Shown in pieces: positions 35,789-44,138 of a stretch of 64,000 nucleotides of DNA. The first letter of the stretch is position 1; every line of letters begins with the position of its first letter. The translations under genes and the position numbers were made by a program. This DNA is from an uncultured Eubacteriales bacterium (GTDB taxonomy: Bacteria; Bacillota; Clostridia; Oscillospirales; CAG-272), in NCBI GenBank assembly GCA_934365155.1, contig CAKRMZ010000005.1:1-64000 (forward strand), given 5' to 3'. The notes below the pieces were generated by a model. It ran no database searches. It saw nothing but the letters and a program-made list of their open reading frames with translations, and was not told the origin of the DNA.

Positions 35789-36364
35789 TTATGAATTTGT
35801 CTCCGTCGGATACAGCAATCGATACATATCGATTGCATGATTTACCTTTTCCACATACCGTTCGGTCTCCTGATACGGAATCCGGACCAGTATCCCGTTT
35901 TCCGATATGTCTTGATCCTGCAGCCAGTTGTTCACACGGTTCATTCCGGCATTATACGCAGCGAAAGCCGTGTCCCAGTTTTGATAATGATCATAAAGAT
36001 ATCGCAATAGATAGCTGCCGTATTCAATGTTTGTTTCAACATCCCAAATCAAGGCCGGATCCTTTGTTTCCTCCCGAAGCATGCTGATCCACGCAAAAGT
36101 CGAAGGCATCAGCTGCATCAGTCCGATTGCACCGGCATTGGATTTTGCATTTTGTCGAAACCCGCTCTCGGTTTGAATCACCGCATAAATAATTTCAGCG
36201 GGAATTTCATACTCCTTTGCACATTGTTCCACTGTCTCCGCATATTTATGAGGATATATCTGACGGGATATCGCTTTTGACGCGAAGATCAGTAGCCACC
36301 CGAGAGCGACGGTCGCCGCAATGGCAACAAATACGAAAAAAGTTTTTTTCAAGATTTCTTTCAA
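35789..36364 (-). CDS. lytic transglycosylase (SLT domain)
   Basis: A 191-aa exported enzyme: N-terminal signal anchor (FFVFVAIAATVALGWLLIFA) and a soluble lytic transglycosylase domain with catalytic Glu in VIQTESGFRQNAKS, GAIGLMQLMP and the AAYNAGMNRVNNWL motif. It cleaves glycan strands to 1,6-anhydro products. It follows coaE by 29 bp; coaE-transglycosylase pairs are common in Clostridia. Confidence 0.92.
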   Translation of the reverse strand: MKEILKKTFFVFVAIAATVALGWLLIFASKAISRQIYPHKYAETVEQCAKEYEIPAEIIYAVIQTESGFRQNAKSNAGAIGLMQLMPSTFAWISMLREETKDPALIWDVETNIEYGSYLLRYLYDHYQNWDTAFAAYNAGMNRVNNWLQDQDISENGILVRIPYQETERYVEKVNHAIDMYRLLYPTETNS

Positions 36365-36393
36365 ATAATCCCTCCTTTTCGGATTCTTCGGAT

Positions 36394-36993
36394 TTAACTT
36401 AAACTCGCAAGCATCCGATGAACCTGATCCTGTAAATTCCGATAATCTCCGTTATTTTCAATTACAAAGTCCGAATGCGCACGCAAAAAATCATCTCCCC
36501 GCTGAGAAGCAATTCGTTTTTTTGCCATGGCCTCGCTGATTTTGTCCCGTGCCACAATCCGCTTTAAACGAATCGCGGGCTCGGCAATCACTGCAACAAT
36601 AAAATCAAAATCCGTTTCCATTCCCGCTTCAAACAAAAGCGGCACTTCGATAAAAGCAGCCCGAATATCGGATTTTGCACAGGAATTCATCCACTCCGTG
36701 CACTCGGCCCGAACATATACATGCAAAATCGAATTTAAGAGCTCCCGGCGCTCCGCGCATCCCTCACCCGAAAACACAAGCTCGGCCATAAAACGCCGAT
36801 TCAGTGATCCGTCTTCGTTTTGTATCTGCCTGCCGAATGCATCGCAAAGAGCGCGCATAGCCGGTCCCGGAGCCGATGTCAGCATATGGGATACCGCGTC
36901 AGAGTCTAAGGTGGGATATCCGAGACTCCGCAAAACGGCGCTCACTTCTCCCTTGCCACTTCCGCTGCCGCCGCACAGCGCAACCCGTTTCAT
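36394..36993 (-). CDS. coaE: dephospho-CoA kinase
   Basis: CoaE phosphorylates dephospho-CoA to CoA, the last step of CoA synthesis. The 199-aa protein has the P-loop ALCGGSGSGKGEVS, the DSDAVSHML motif and VPLLFEAGMETDFD. Usual length. The start overlaps the tsaC stop by 4 bp (translational coupling). Confidence 0.94.
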   Translation of the reverse strand: MKRVALCGGSGSGKGEVSAVLRSLGYPTLDSDAVSHMLTSAPGPAMRALCDAFGRQIQNEDGSLNRRFMAELVFSGEGCAERRELLNSILHVYVRAECTEWMNSCAKSDIRAAFIEVPLLFEAGMETDFDFIVAVIAEPAIRLKRIVARDKISEAMAKKRIASQRGDDFLRAHSDFVIENNGDYRNLQDQVHRMLASLS

Positions 36994-38063
36994 GCTTTCC
37001 CCTCCGTTTCATCGACACAAACCACATCAAAGCCCGCAGCCTTGATTAATCGATTATAAAGAGCCAGTCCGATGCCTTCTTTTGGCGGCGTTTTTGCATA
37101 AATTGTATTTACATCGGTTTCGTCAAATTCACGCAGCATCGCAAACAACATATGACTTTGCGCCGAAAAATCATCCCGGCGCCCTAAAGAGCGAACATAC
37201 GGCCCCGAGAACAGGGAAAGGTCTTCATCAAAGCATAAAACTCCGATCTTATTTCCCTCGCCGATCCTCGCCTTGATATATCTATTCTTTTGTTCATCCG
37301 TTGCCGCCTCCACTAAAACTACCGGCGCCTTCGGGGAATAGTGACGGTATTTCATCCCGGGCGAAATCGGCTTTTCGTTGTCCGCAAGTTTATGCAAAAT
37401 TGCATCGTTCATCCGAAAATGCTCTTTCCCGAACACCGCGCAAAGCTGCTCCGGCGTAACTCCACCCGGACGCAGAAGTTCAATATTTCCGTCCTTAACC
37501 CGAACAATCGTAGATTCCAGTCCGATGTCACAGGGGCCACCGTCTAAAATCATTTCAATCTTGCCGTTTAAATCCTCCAAAACATGTGCCGCAGAGGTCG
37601 GACTGGGACGGCCCGAGGTATTGGCGCTGGGGGCGGCAATAGCCACTCCGGCCGCTGCGATAAAATCACGGGCCTGTCTGTTTTGCGGGCATCGTACTGC
37701 CACGGTGGGAAGCCCCGCGGTCACACTGTCCGGAACAATCGGCTTTTTCTTCATTATGACCGTAATCGGCCCGGGCATAAAATGCTTCGCGATTGTACGC
37801 GACATGTCGTCCATCTCACAATAGCTCTCAATCTCGTCCACAGCGCTTACATGAATGATCAGCGGATTATCCTGCGGACGTCCCTTTGCCGCATAGATTT
37901 TTTCAGCAGCCCGAGAGTTAAGCGCGCTGCCGCCGAGTCCGTATACCGTCTCGGTCGGGAATGCAACCAATCCTCCCTGACGGATAATTTCTCCCGCCTG
38001 CATCAGAATCCGACGGTATTCGTCCTTCTGTCCGGGATCCAAATGATAAAAAAGCGTTTCCAT
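36990..38063 (-). CDS. tsaC: threonylcarbamoyl-AMP synthase (Sua5/TsaC type)
   Basis: Makes threonylcarbamoyl-AMP from Thr, bicarbonate and ATP for the t6A37 modification of ANN-decoding tRNAs. The 357-aa protein joins an N-terminal YrdC domain (GGLVAFPTETVYGLGGSALN, KGRPQDNPLIIHV, APSANTSGRPSPT) to a C-terminal Sua5 domain (PGMKYRHYSPKAPVVLVEA). The partner tsaD is at 41.7 kb. It is in an operon with prfA upstream and coaE downstream. Confidence 0.94.
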   Translation of the reverse strand: METLFYHLDPGQKDEYRRILMQAGEIIRQGGLVAFPTETVYGLGGSALNSRAAEKIYAAKGRPQDNPLIIHVSAVDEIESYCEMDDMSRTIAKHFMPGPITVIMKKKPIVPDSVTAGLPTVAVRCPQNRQARDFIAAAGVAIAAPSANTSGRPSPTSAAHVLEDLNGKIEMILDGGPCDIGLESTIVRVKDGNIELLRPGGVTPEQLCAVFGKEHFRMNDAILHKLADNEKPISPGMKYRHYSPKAPVVLVEAATDEQKNRYIKARIGEGNKIGVLCFDEDLSLFSGPYVRSLGRRDDFSAQSHMLFAMLREFDETDVNTIYAKTPPKEGIGLALYNRLIKAAGFDVVCVDETEGKA

Positions 38064-38096
38064 ACTGTGTTCCTTTTTCTTTTCGGGTAAGAAGCC

Positions 38097-39164
38097 TTAT
38101 GCCTGCCCGGATTTTAATTTTTCGGCAATATCCGCGGTATGCAATGCATCTAACATTTCATCCAAATTGCCGTTGAGAAAATCCTCTAAACAATATAAAG
38201 TTAAGCCGATTCGATGATCGGTTACACGTCCCTGCGGGTAATTGTATGTGCGGATCCGCTCGCTTCGGTCGCCTGTGCCCACTTGGCTTTTTCGCTGCGC
38301 GGCAATACGCTCGCTCTGTTCACGGGCTTTGATATCGTAGAGCTTTGCGCGCAGAAGCTTCATAGCTTTATCACGGTTTTTAAACTGACTCCGCTCTTCC
38401 TGGCACTCCACGACAATGCCGCTCGGTTTATGCAGTATGCGTATCGCACTCTCCGTTTTGTTTACATGCTGTCCACCCGCGCCGCTGCTCTTGCAGGTCT
38501 CAATTTTCAAATCGCTTTCATTGATTTCTACTTCCACCTCTTCCGCCTCCGGCAAAACAGCAACGGTAATCGTAGAAGTGTGCACCCGCCCCTGCGTTTC
38601 AGTCTCTGGCACACGCTGCACCCGATGAACTCCGCTTTCAAATTTGAGTCTCGAATAAGCACCCTCTCCTTCGATCGAAAAAGACACCTCTTTCATTCCG
38701 CCGAGCCCCGTCTCATTCACACTCAAGAGCTCCGTTTTATATCCCTTTTTATCCGCATACATATGATACATTCGATAAAGAACCGATGCAAACAGTGCCG
38801 CTTCTTCGCCGCCTGCCCCGGCACGGATTTCCACCATTACGTTTTTATCGTCATTTTCATCCTGCGGCAGCAGCAAAATCTTCAGTTCTTCCTCGCATTG
38901 GGTTTTGTGTGCCTTTGCGGCGCCCAGTTCTTCATGCGCCAACTCCGAAAGTTCCGCGTCGCCCTCATGAATCAGTTCCAAGGCCGCGTGAATATCCGCT
39001 TCCGCAGATTGATATTCACGATATTTCTCAATAATCGGAGAGAGCCGCTTGTATTCCTTCATCAAATCCCGAAACGCATCGCCCTTGCCGATATATTCCG
39101 GCAAGGCCAGTTTCGATTCGATTTCGCAAAATCGCTTCTCCGCATCCTTTAATTTGTCAATCAT
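38097..39164 (-). CDS. prfA: peptide chain release factor 1
   Basis: RF1 recognises UAA and UAG stops and triggers peptide release. The 355-aa protein has the GGQ motif in SSGAGGQHVNKTESA and the codon-recognition region in which the PxT-type tripeptide reads PET in VQRVPETETQGRVHTS. prmC, which methylates the GGQ glutamine and usually follows prfA, is not next to it. Its start overlaps the DUF951 gene by 8 bp. Confidence 0.96.
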   Translation of the reverse strand: MIDKLKDAEKRFCEIESKLALPEYIGKGDAFRDLMKEYKRLSPIIEKYREYQSAEADIHAALELIHEGDAELSELAHEELGAAKAHKTQCEEELKILLLPQDENDDKNVMVEIRAGAGGEEAALFASVLYRMYHMYADKKGYKTELLSVNETGLGGMKEVSFSIEGEGAYSRLKFESGVHRVQRVPETETQGRVHTSTITVAVLPEAEEVEVEINESDLKIETCKSSGAGGQHVNKTESAIRILHKPSGIVVECQEERSQFKNRDKAMKLLRAKLYDIKAREQSERIAAQRKSQVGTGDRSERIRTYNYPQGRVTDHRIGLTLYCLEDFLNGNLDEMLDALHTADIAEKLKSGQA

Positions 39165-39357
39165 GTTCTTCCTCGGCAGATATTACTTTTTTAATATTTC
39201 GTTCCAGTTTCACCCGCGGCACCGTCACATCCCGTCCGCATTGAGTGCAAACCATCCGAATATCGCTTCCCACACGCAGCACACGAAAACAATTATTCCC
39301 GCACGGATGCTCTTTTTTCATTTGCAAAAGATCTCCCGCATGAATTTGAATCACCAT
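39157..39357 (-). CDS. DUF951 family protein
   Basis: A 66-aa protein of the DUF951 (YyzM-like) family, with HAGDLLQMKKEHPCGNN, FRVLRVGSDIRMVCTQCGRDV and VPRVKLER. The Cys pairs look like a zinc ribbon. Function is not known; family members often sit near translation genes. The ATG at 39357 follows CAGGGGGAACT; a longer upstream frame lacks a site. Confidence 0.88.
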   Translation of the reverse strand: MVIQIHAGDLLQMKKEHPCGNNCFRVLRVGSDIRMVCTQCGRDVTVPRVKLERNIKKVISAEEEHD

Positions 39358-39417
39358 AGTTCCCCCTGTGAAACACCGCATGAAATCAAGCAGTATATCC
39401 GAAAATCAATATATGTT

Positions 39418-39446
39418 ATTGTACCATAATTTCAATTGCTTGTAAA
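39418..39446 (-). promoter_or_regulatory. sigma-A promoter of the DUF951-prfA-tsaC-coaE operon
   Basis: Minus strand TTTACA (39446-39441), 17-base spacer, TACAAT (39423-39418). Confidence 0.75.
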
Positions 39447-39541
39447 TAGCGTCCCCCACGCAGAGAAAAGGAAAAAAAGCGAATGTTTATACCCTTTCTG
39501 CTCTCATCTCCCGAAATTCAAGAAAAAACGCAATTTTGTTA

Positions 39542-39570
39542 TTGACAAACAATCGCCGTTGTGATATACT
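39542..39570 (+). promoter_or_regulatory. promoter of the tRNA-Met/tRNA-Glu unit
   Basis: TTGACA (39542-39547), 17-base spacer, TATACT (39565-39570), 41 bases before the first tRNA. Confidence 0.85.
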
Positions 39571-39611
39571 TTAAAAGCAACGTGATTCACGTTGTTGTTT
39601 TTGAGTTTTAT

Positions 39612-39688
39612 GGCGAGATAGCTCAGTTGGCTAGAGCATTCGGTTCATACCCGAACGGTCGTGGGTTCAAATCCAACTCTCGCTACCA
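39612..39688 (+). tRNA. tRNA-Met (CAT)
   Basis: A full cloverleaf: acceptor GGCGAGA with TCTCGCT (first pair G-U), D-arm GCTC...GAGC, anticodon stem TTCGG/CCGAA with loop TTCATAC (anticodon CAT), T-arm with GGTTCAAATC, and an encoded CCA. The paired first position indicates the elongator rather than the initiator; a tRNA-Ile with lysidine is possible but less likely. Confidence 0.93.
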
Positions 39689-39691
39689 TAT

Positions 39692-39766
39692 GGCCCGTTG
39701 GTCAAGAGGTTAAGACACGGCCCTTTCACGGCTGTAACATGGGTTCGAGTCCCGTACGGGTCACCA
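39692..39766 (+). tRNA. tRNA-Glu (TTC)
   Basis: Acceptor GGCCCGT/ACGGGTC, anticodon loop CTTTCAC (TTC), T-loop GGTTCGAGTCC and encoded CCA. It follows tRNA-Met by three bases and ends before a terminator. Confidence 0.95.
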
Positions 39767-39771
39767 AAACT

Positions 39772-39802
39772 AAAGCACGCTTGTTTGATAGCGTGCTTTT
39801 TT
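39772..39802 (+). terminator. terminator of the tRNA unit
   Basis: Stem AAAGCACGC/GCGTGCTTT with a 10-base loop followed by T6, six bases after tRNA-Glu. Confidence 0.9.
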
Positions 39803-39995
39803 ACTGTCCATTTATCCGATTGGATATCCCGATTTCATCTCTTTGCGAATCGGTAGAATTCAGCCCCCTGCGCCTCTCTTTCGAAAAAGGCCCCTTTATT
39901 GCTTTCTTTGCGATTTTATGTGATATTTTCTTGATTTATTCCGAAAAAAGCGATATACTAATGTTGTATATTTATCAGATTTTGCAATTAATTTT

Positions 39996-40038
39996 AACGG
40001 ATACACCGTAAAATCCGCTTTTCAATGCAGAAACGGAG
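39996..40038 (+). promoter_or_regulatory. possible preQ1-type pseudoknot over the queT ribosome-binding site
   Basis: CGGAT (39998-40002) pairs with ATCCG (40013-40017); the loop's CCGT (40006-40009) can pair with ACGG (40033-40036), which overlaps the GGAGG site of queT. This H-type pseudoknot with an A-rich loop is the plan of preQ1-I riboswitches, and the gene downstream encodes a preQ1 transporter family protein. Spacing differs from the consensus (AAA between P2 and P1, U-rich tail), so it may be a new variant or chance. Confidence 0.4.
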
Positions 40039-40048
40039 GATTCCAGCA

Positions 40049-40558
40049 TTGCGGTCCCAGCGTTCTTTTATCGTTTACTTTGCACGGGCCGGCATTTTAG
40101 CCGCCGTCTATGTGCTGCTGTCTCTGATTTTTTATCCGATTTCGTTCGGCCCCGTGCAATTGCGCATTTCGGAAGTCATGTGCATTCTGCCGGTCGTATT
40201 TCCGGAAGCCATTTGGGGATTATTTGTCGGCTGCATTATCACCAATCTGTTCTCGTCGGCAAACGTTCTTGCCGATGTGATCTTCGGCTCCCTTGCCACC
40301 TTGCTCGCGGCAATCTGCACACGGCATTTTCGGTATAACCGATGGCTTTGTCCCGCATTTCCCGCTCTTTTCAATGCTGTTTTTGTCGGTTTTGTCCTGA
40401 CAATATCCGAGACAAGCATTCACTCTGCCGCCTTTGTTACGGTCTATTTACTGAATGCGTTGTCGGTCGGAATCAGTGAAGCCATTATTTTATATGCCAT
40501 CGCTCTTCCGGCTTTAAGCCTGTGCCGAAAAAAATATCCTCGAATTTTCACCGAATAA
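40049..40558 (+). CDS. queT: QueT transporter family protein
   Basis: A 169-aa membrane protein with about five hydrophobic helices and the QueT (COG4708) signature ISFGPVQLRISEVMCILPVV followed by FPEAIWGLFVGCIITN. The family imports queuosine precursors such as preQ1 through an ECF-type system or alone. A TTG at 40049 is chosen because GGAGG ends 9 bases before it; the ATG at 40025 lies upstream of that site and inside the candidate pseudoknot. Other queuosine genes are not in the window, as expected for a salvaging organism. Confidence 0.88.
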   Translation: MRSQRSFIVYFARAGILAAVYVLLSLIFYPISFGPVQLRISEVMCILPVVFPEAIWGLFVGCIITNLFSSANVLADVIFGSLATLLAAICTRHFRYNRWLCPAFPALFNAVFVGFVLTISETSIHSAAFVTVYLLNALSVGISEAIILYAIALPALSLCRKKYPRIFTE

Positions 40559-40592
40559 TCTGTTTATTTTTTATTTAACAGGAGATTTGCCT

Positions 40593-41081
40593 ATGTCCAG
40601 AGTATCAAAAGACAACTATTATTTGGATATTGCACAGACCGTATCGGAGCGGGGGACCTGTCTGCGTCGTCACTTCGGTGCAATTATCGTAAAAAACGAT
40701 ATTATCGTCTCTACCGGATATGTGGGAGCGCCGCGCGGTCGGAAAAATTGCTGTGATCTCGGCTTTTGCACCCGTGAGCAGATGCAAATCCCACGCGGAC
40801 AGCGTTATGAACTCTGCCGTAGTGTCCACGCGGAAATGAATGCGATTATCGCCGCTTCCAGAGAGGAAATGATCGGCGCTACGCTATATTTAGTCGGTAC
40901 GGAAGTAAAGACCGGCGCACTGGTTGAAAAAGCAGACTGCTGTCAAATGTGCAAGCGCGTCATCATCAACGCCGGCATTGAAAAAGTAATCGTGCGTGAC
41001 ACGCCCACCGCCTATCGTACCATCGATGTTGCATCCTGGCTCAGCGATGATGACAGTTTAAACGGTACAATCGGATACTAA
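40593..41081 (+). CDS. deoxycytidylate (dCMP) deaminase, ComEB-like
   Basis: Deaminates dCMP to dUMP, feeding thymidylate synthesis. The 162-aa protein has zinc motif HAEMNAI (HAE) and the paired cysteines in ADCCQMCKRVI, with VGAPRG typical of dCMP deaminases. It starts with ATG after CAGGAGATTTGCCT. It is followed by rimI and tsaD on the same strand. Confidence 0.92.
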   Translation: MSRVSKDNYYLDIAQTVSERGTCLRRHFGAIIVKNDIIVSTGYVGAPRGRKNCCDLGFCTREQMQIPRGQRYELCRSVHAEMNAIIAASREEMIGATLYLVGTEVKTGALVEKADCCQMCKRVIINAGIEKVIVRDTPTAYRTIDVASWLSDDDSLNGTIGY

Positions 41082-41219
41082 ATGTGTTTTTTCGCATCGC
41101 GGGAAGCAATAAAAGACTTCATATACGAATTTCCGGTGCCGCGCAGGCACAGTATGTTCGATTCATGTTTTTCCGGCTTTCTCTGCCGATATCTGCGCGA
41201 TGCGATAACGGAGGCACCT

Positions 41220-41681
41220 ATGACAAACCTTTCAAAGCCTTTAAATATTCGAATTTATCCCGCGACACTGCAGGATGCCGACATACTTTTTCAAATGGAA
41301 ACCCGTTGTTTTTCAACCCCCTGGTCAAAAGAGAGCTTTGCCGCCGCACTCGGAAGCAAAACATATTGCTTTTTGTTAGCAAAAACAGATGAGACCGCGG
41401 TCGGATTTGCCGGTTTTTGTTTTGCCGCAGACAGCGCAGACATCACACATATTGCAACAGTACCCTCTTTTCGCCGCTTCGGGATTGCCGATCATCTTCT
41501 GTCTGCTTTGCTTTGTAAAGCCCGTGACATGAAGATCGATACGGTTACTTTAGAGGTGCGCCAATCCAATCTGCCTGCCGTTTCTCTTTATCGGAAACAT
41601 CATTTTTCAACCGTGGGACTCCGCCGCGGATATTATACCAATCCACGCGAAGACGCATTGATTATGAATTGTAAAATTTAA
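41220..41681 (+). CDS. rimI: ribosomal-protein-alanine N-acetyltransferase RimI
   Basis: A 153-aa GNAT enzyme that acetylates the N-terminal Ala of S18. Seen are FSTPWSKESFAAAL, the acetyl-CoA loop RRFGIADHLLSAL and the LEVRQSNLPAVSLYRKHHF block. The ATG at 41220 follows GGAGG; 138 bp between dCMP deaminase and this start are open in frame but lack a site. Usually found as tsaE-tsaB-rimI-tsaD; tsaE and tsaB are absent here. Confidence 0.92.
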   Translation: MTNLSKPLNIRIYPATLQDADILFQMETRCFSTPWSKESFAAALGSKTYCFLLAKTDETAVGFAGFCFAADSADITHIATVPSFRRFGIADHLLSALLCKARDMKIDTVTLEVRQSNLPAVSLYRKHHFSTVGLRRGYYTNPREDALIMNCKI

Positions 41682-41700
41682 ACGAAAAGGACCCCGCCTT

Positions 41701-42732
41701 ATGCTGATTTTAGCCATTGAAAGTTCCTGTGATGAAACATCAGCCGCCATTGTGGATATGTCTTCACAGCACCGACGTATTCTTTCCGATGAAATCGCTT
41801 CTCAAATTGAAATTCATCGCCCTTACGGCGGTGTCGTACCGGAAATCGCCGGACGCGCTCATATTGAGGCCATCTCCGATTTGACCTACCGCGCCTTTGC
41901 GAGCGCCGGACTCCGTCCCGAGGATATTGATCTTGTTGGTGTGACCAACCGTCCGGGGCTAATCGGCGCGTTGTTAGTCGGTCTTAATTTTGCAAAATCC
42001 CTTGCTTTTTCTTATCAAAAGCCCCTTGTCGCAGTAAACCATATTAAGGGACACATTGCCGCATCTTATCTTGCCTACCCGGATCTGCAACCGCCGTTCT
42101 TGGCTTTATGTGTATCCGGAGGTCACAGTTCGATTATTCATGTCAAAGATTATAATGAAATGGAAACTCTCGGCCGCACACGGGATGACGCGGCCGGCGA
42201 AGCATTCGACAAAGCGGCACGCGTTATCGGACTTCCGTATCCCGGAGGCAAAGAAATGGATCGGCTGGCCGCGGCCGGTAATCCGAATGCTTTGAAGCTA
42301 CCGAAAACAGCACTGCCGGACTCCCTTGATTTTTCGTTCTCCGGTCTGAAAACCGCATTTTTAAGCTACGTCAACACACAAAACATGAAAGGACTGCCGA
42401 TTTGCCGCGAGGATGCCGCTGCCTCCTTTACACAAGCTGTCGTATCGGCCATCATTCAAAAGTCCGAGCAGGCGCTGGACATTACCGGTGCATCCAAATT
42501 AGTGTTGGCAGGCGGTGTCAGTGCAAATTCGCATTTGCGCAATGCCGTCACAGAGCTTTGCAAAAAGAAAAATGTCTCGCTTTATCTGCCGCCGCTTTCC
42601 CTTTGCGGAGATAATGCCGCAATGATCGGTGCAGCCGCTTATTATGAATATCAAAGCGGTGCACGGGCCGATTGTTCGCTCAATGCTTTTGCCGCACACG
42701 GAATCGAAGAATTAAAGCTTGTCCGCAACTGA
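41701..42732 (+). CDS. tsaD: tRNA N6-adenosine threonylcarbamoyltransferase TsaD
   Basis: Transfers the threonylcarbamoyl group to A37 of tRNA with TsaB/TsaE. The 343-aa ASKHA-fold protein has ESSCDETSAA, the metal ligands in VNHIKGHIAA, the substrate loop VSGGHSSI, DDAAGEAFDKAAR, and the C-terminal CGDNAAMIGAA. Complete; 19 bp after rimI. Confidence 0.96.
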   Translation: MLILAIESSCDETSAAIVDMSSQHRRILSDEIASQIEIHRPYGGVVPEIAGRAHIEAISDLTYRAFASAGLRPEDIDLVGVTNRPGLIGALLVGLNFAKSLAFSYQKPLVAVNHIKGHIAASYLAYPDLQPPFLALCVSGGHSSIIHVKDYNEMETLGRTRDDAAGEAFDKAARVIGLPYPGGKEMDRLAAAGNPNALKLPKTALPDSLDFSFSGLKTAFLSYVNTQNMKGLPICREDAAASFTQAVVSAIIQKSEQALDITGASKLVLAGGVSANSHLRNAVTELCKKKNVSLYLPPLSLCGDNAAMIGAAAYYEYQSGARADCSLNAFAAHGIEELKLVRN

Positions 42733-42745
42733 GGTATGAGTTTGG

Positions 42746-42842
42746 TTTTCCACAATTTCACAGTAATTTTCCACAGTGTATTTGTCGAATCGGCATTTTT
42801 CGCGCTTTTTAATGTGGAAAAGTTTGTGACTAATGTGGAAAT
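42746..42842. promoter_or_regulatory. mirror-symmetric cluster of four TTTCCACA-core (DnaA-box-like) sites
   Basis: TTTTCCACA at 42746-42754 and 42767-42775 (plus) and TGTGGAAAA at 42813-42821 and TGTGGAAAT at 42834-42842 (minus). Within each pair the start-to-start distance is 21 bp, and the two pairs are exact mirror images about position 42794. The first three fit the DnaA box TTWTNCACA; the fourth (ATTTCCACA) differs at one base. They lie in the 217-bp gap before the isocitrate dehydrogenase gene. Confidence 0.65.
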
Positions 42843-42903
42843 ACCGTTTTTTGGAAACTGTTTTTTTATATTTCATTCATATTTAAGAAATAATTAAAAA
42901 TCG

Positions 42904-42921
42904 TATCGATTCGTTTCGATA
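42904..42921. promoter_or_regulatory. palindromic operator candidate upstream of the isocitrate dehydrogenase gene
   Basis: TATCGA-N6-TCGATA, perfect 6-bp arms, 28 bp before the ATG and 16 bp before the AAAGGAG site. It does not match the Rex consensus. Confidence 0.45.
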
Positions 42922-42949
42922 GAAACAGAAAATATAAAGGAGATTTATT

Positions 42950-44125
42950 ATGAACAGCAAACGTCAAGAACAAATCAATTCCGCGGTAGAAAAATTCCGC
43001 AGCTTGTTAGAGGGACAGCTCGACCGGGTGGATCAAATAAACAATGCCCCGGCACCGATTGATTATTCCGCCATCGATAACATCGTCATCGGTATTTGCG
43101 GCGGCGACGGTATCGGACCGATGATTACGCAAAGTGCAAAACGCGTTTTGGAATTTTTGCTGGCGGATGAGGTTCGCCGTGGAAAAATCACCTTCCGTGA
43201 TATCGACGGACTGACGATTGAAAACCGTGTTGCTCATATGCAGGCAATTCCGGACGATGTTATGGCAGAACTGAAAAGCTGTCATGTTATCTTAAAAGGA
43301 CCGACTACCACCCCCCGCGCGGGAGATCCGTGGCCCAATATCGAAAGCGCCAATGTTGCTATGCGCAAAGCGCTGGATCTTTTCGCCAACGTCCGCCCTG
43401 TCAAGGTTCCCTCTGAGGGAATTGACTGGACCTTCTTCCGCGAAAACACAGAGGGCTCCTATGCGGTCGGAAGCAAGGGCGTCAATGTAAGTGACGATCT
43501 TGCCGTTGACTTCTGCGTTACCACCACCGAAGGAACCAACCGAATCGCCCGCCTTGCCTATGAATTTGCAAAAAATAACGGAAAAGATCACGTTGCGATT
43601 GTCACAAAAGCCAACATCATCAAAACCACAGACGGAAAATTCCTGAACCTTTGCGAAAAAATTGCCGAGGAGTATCCTGAAATTCGCACCACCGAATGGT
43701 TCATTGATATTATGACCGCAAAACTCATCGATAAAAAACGCCGTACCGATTTCAAAGTATTTGTGCTTCCGAACCTTTACGGCGATATCATCACCGATGA
43801 AGCGGCAGAATTCCAAGGCGGAGTCGGAACGGCAGGATCTGCAAACATCGGTAAACAATACGCTATGTTTGAAGCCATTCACGGCAGCGCGCCGCGCATG
43901 GTTGCCGAGGGACGTGCAAAGTACGCCGATCCTTGCTCGATGCTGCGTGCAACCGTTCTTCTGCTGTCTCATATCGGCTATACGGAAGAAGCGCAAAAGT
44001 TAGAAAAGGCTCTGGACTATTGTATGTTTGAAAATCGGAAATATGTCATGACCGGACGCGATACCGGCGCGACCTGTGATGAGTTTACCGATTATGTTAT
44101 GGATACCATCCAGAATTTTAATTAA
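42950..44125 (+). CDS. icd: isocitrate/isopropylmalate dehydrogenase family protein (probable isocitrate dehydrogenase)
   Basis: A 391-aa beta-decarboxylating dehydrogenase with CGGDGIGPMIT at the N-terminus, KGPTTTPRAGDPWPNIESAN (substrate Ser/Asn region), FFRENTEGSYAVGSK, the metal-binding Asp pair in YGDIITDEAAEFQGG, and HGSAPRMVAEG near the end. Isocitrate is favoured over isopropylmalate because no leu genes are near; it would supply 2-oxoglutarate for glutamate. The first 40 residues are an N-terminal extension. It shares a transcript with rex 13 bp downstream. Confidence 0.85.
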   Translation: MNSKRQEQINSAVEKFRSLLEGQLDRVDQINNAPAPIDYSAIDNIVIGICGGDGIGPMITQSAKRVLEFLLADEVRRGKITFRDIDGLTIENRVAHMQAIPDDVMAELKSCHVILKGPTTTPRAGDPWPNIESANVAMRKALDLFANVRPVKVPSEGIDWTFFRENTEGSYAVGSKGVNVSDDLAVDFCVTTTEGTNRIARLAYEFAKNNGKDHVAIVTKANIIKTTDGKFLNLCEKIAEEYPEIRTTEWFIDIMTAKLIDKKRRTDFKVFVLPNLYGDIITDEAAEFQGGVGTAGSANIGKQYAMFEAIHGSAPRMVAEGRAKYADPCSMLRATVLLLSHIGYTEEAQKLEKALDYCMFENRKYVMTGRDTGATCDEFTDYVMDTIQNFN

Positions 44126-44138
44126 AGTTTGAGAAACA

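Noticed and set aside
42733..42949. Chromosomal replication origin
   Set aside because: DnaA-like sites are present, but dnaA, dnaN, an AT-rich unwinding element with DnaA-trio repeats and other origin genes are absent.
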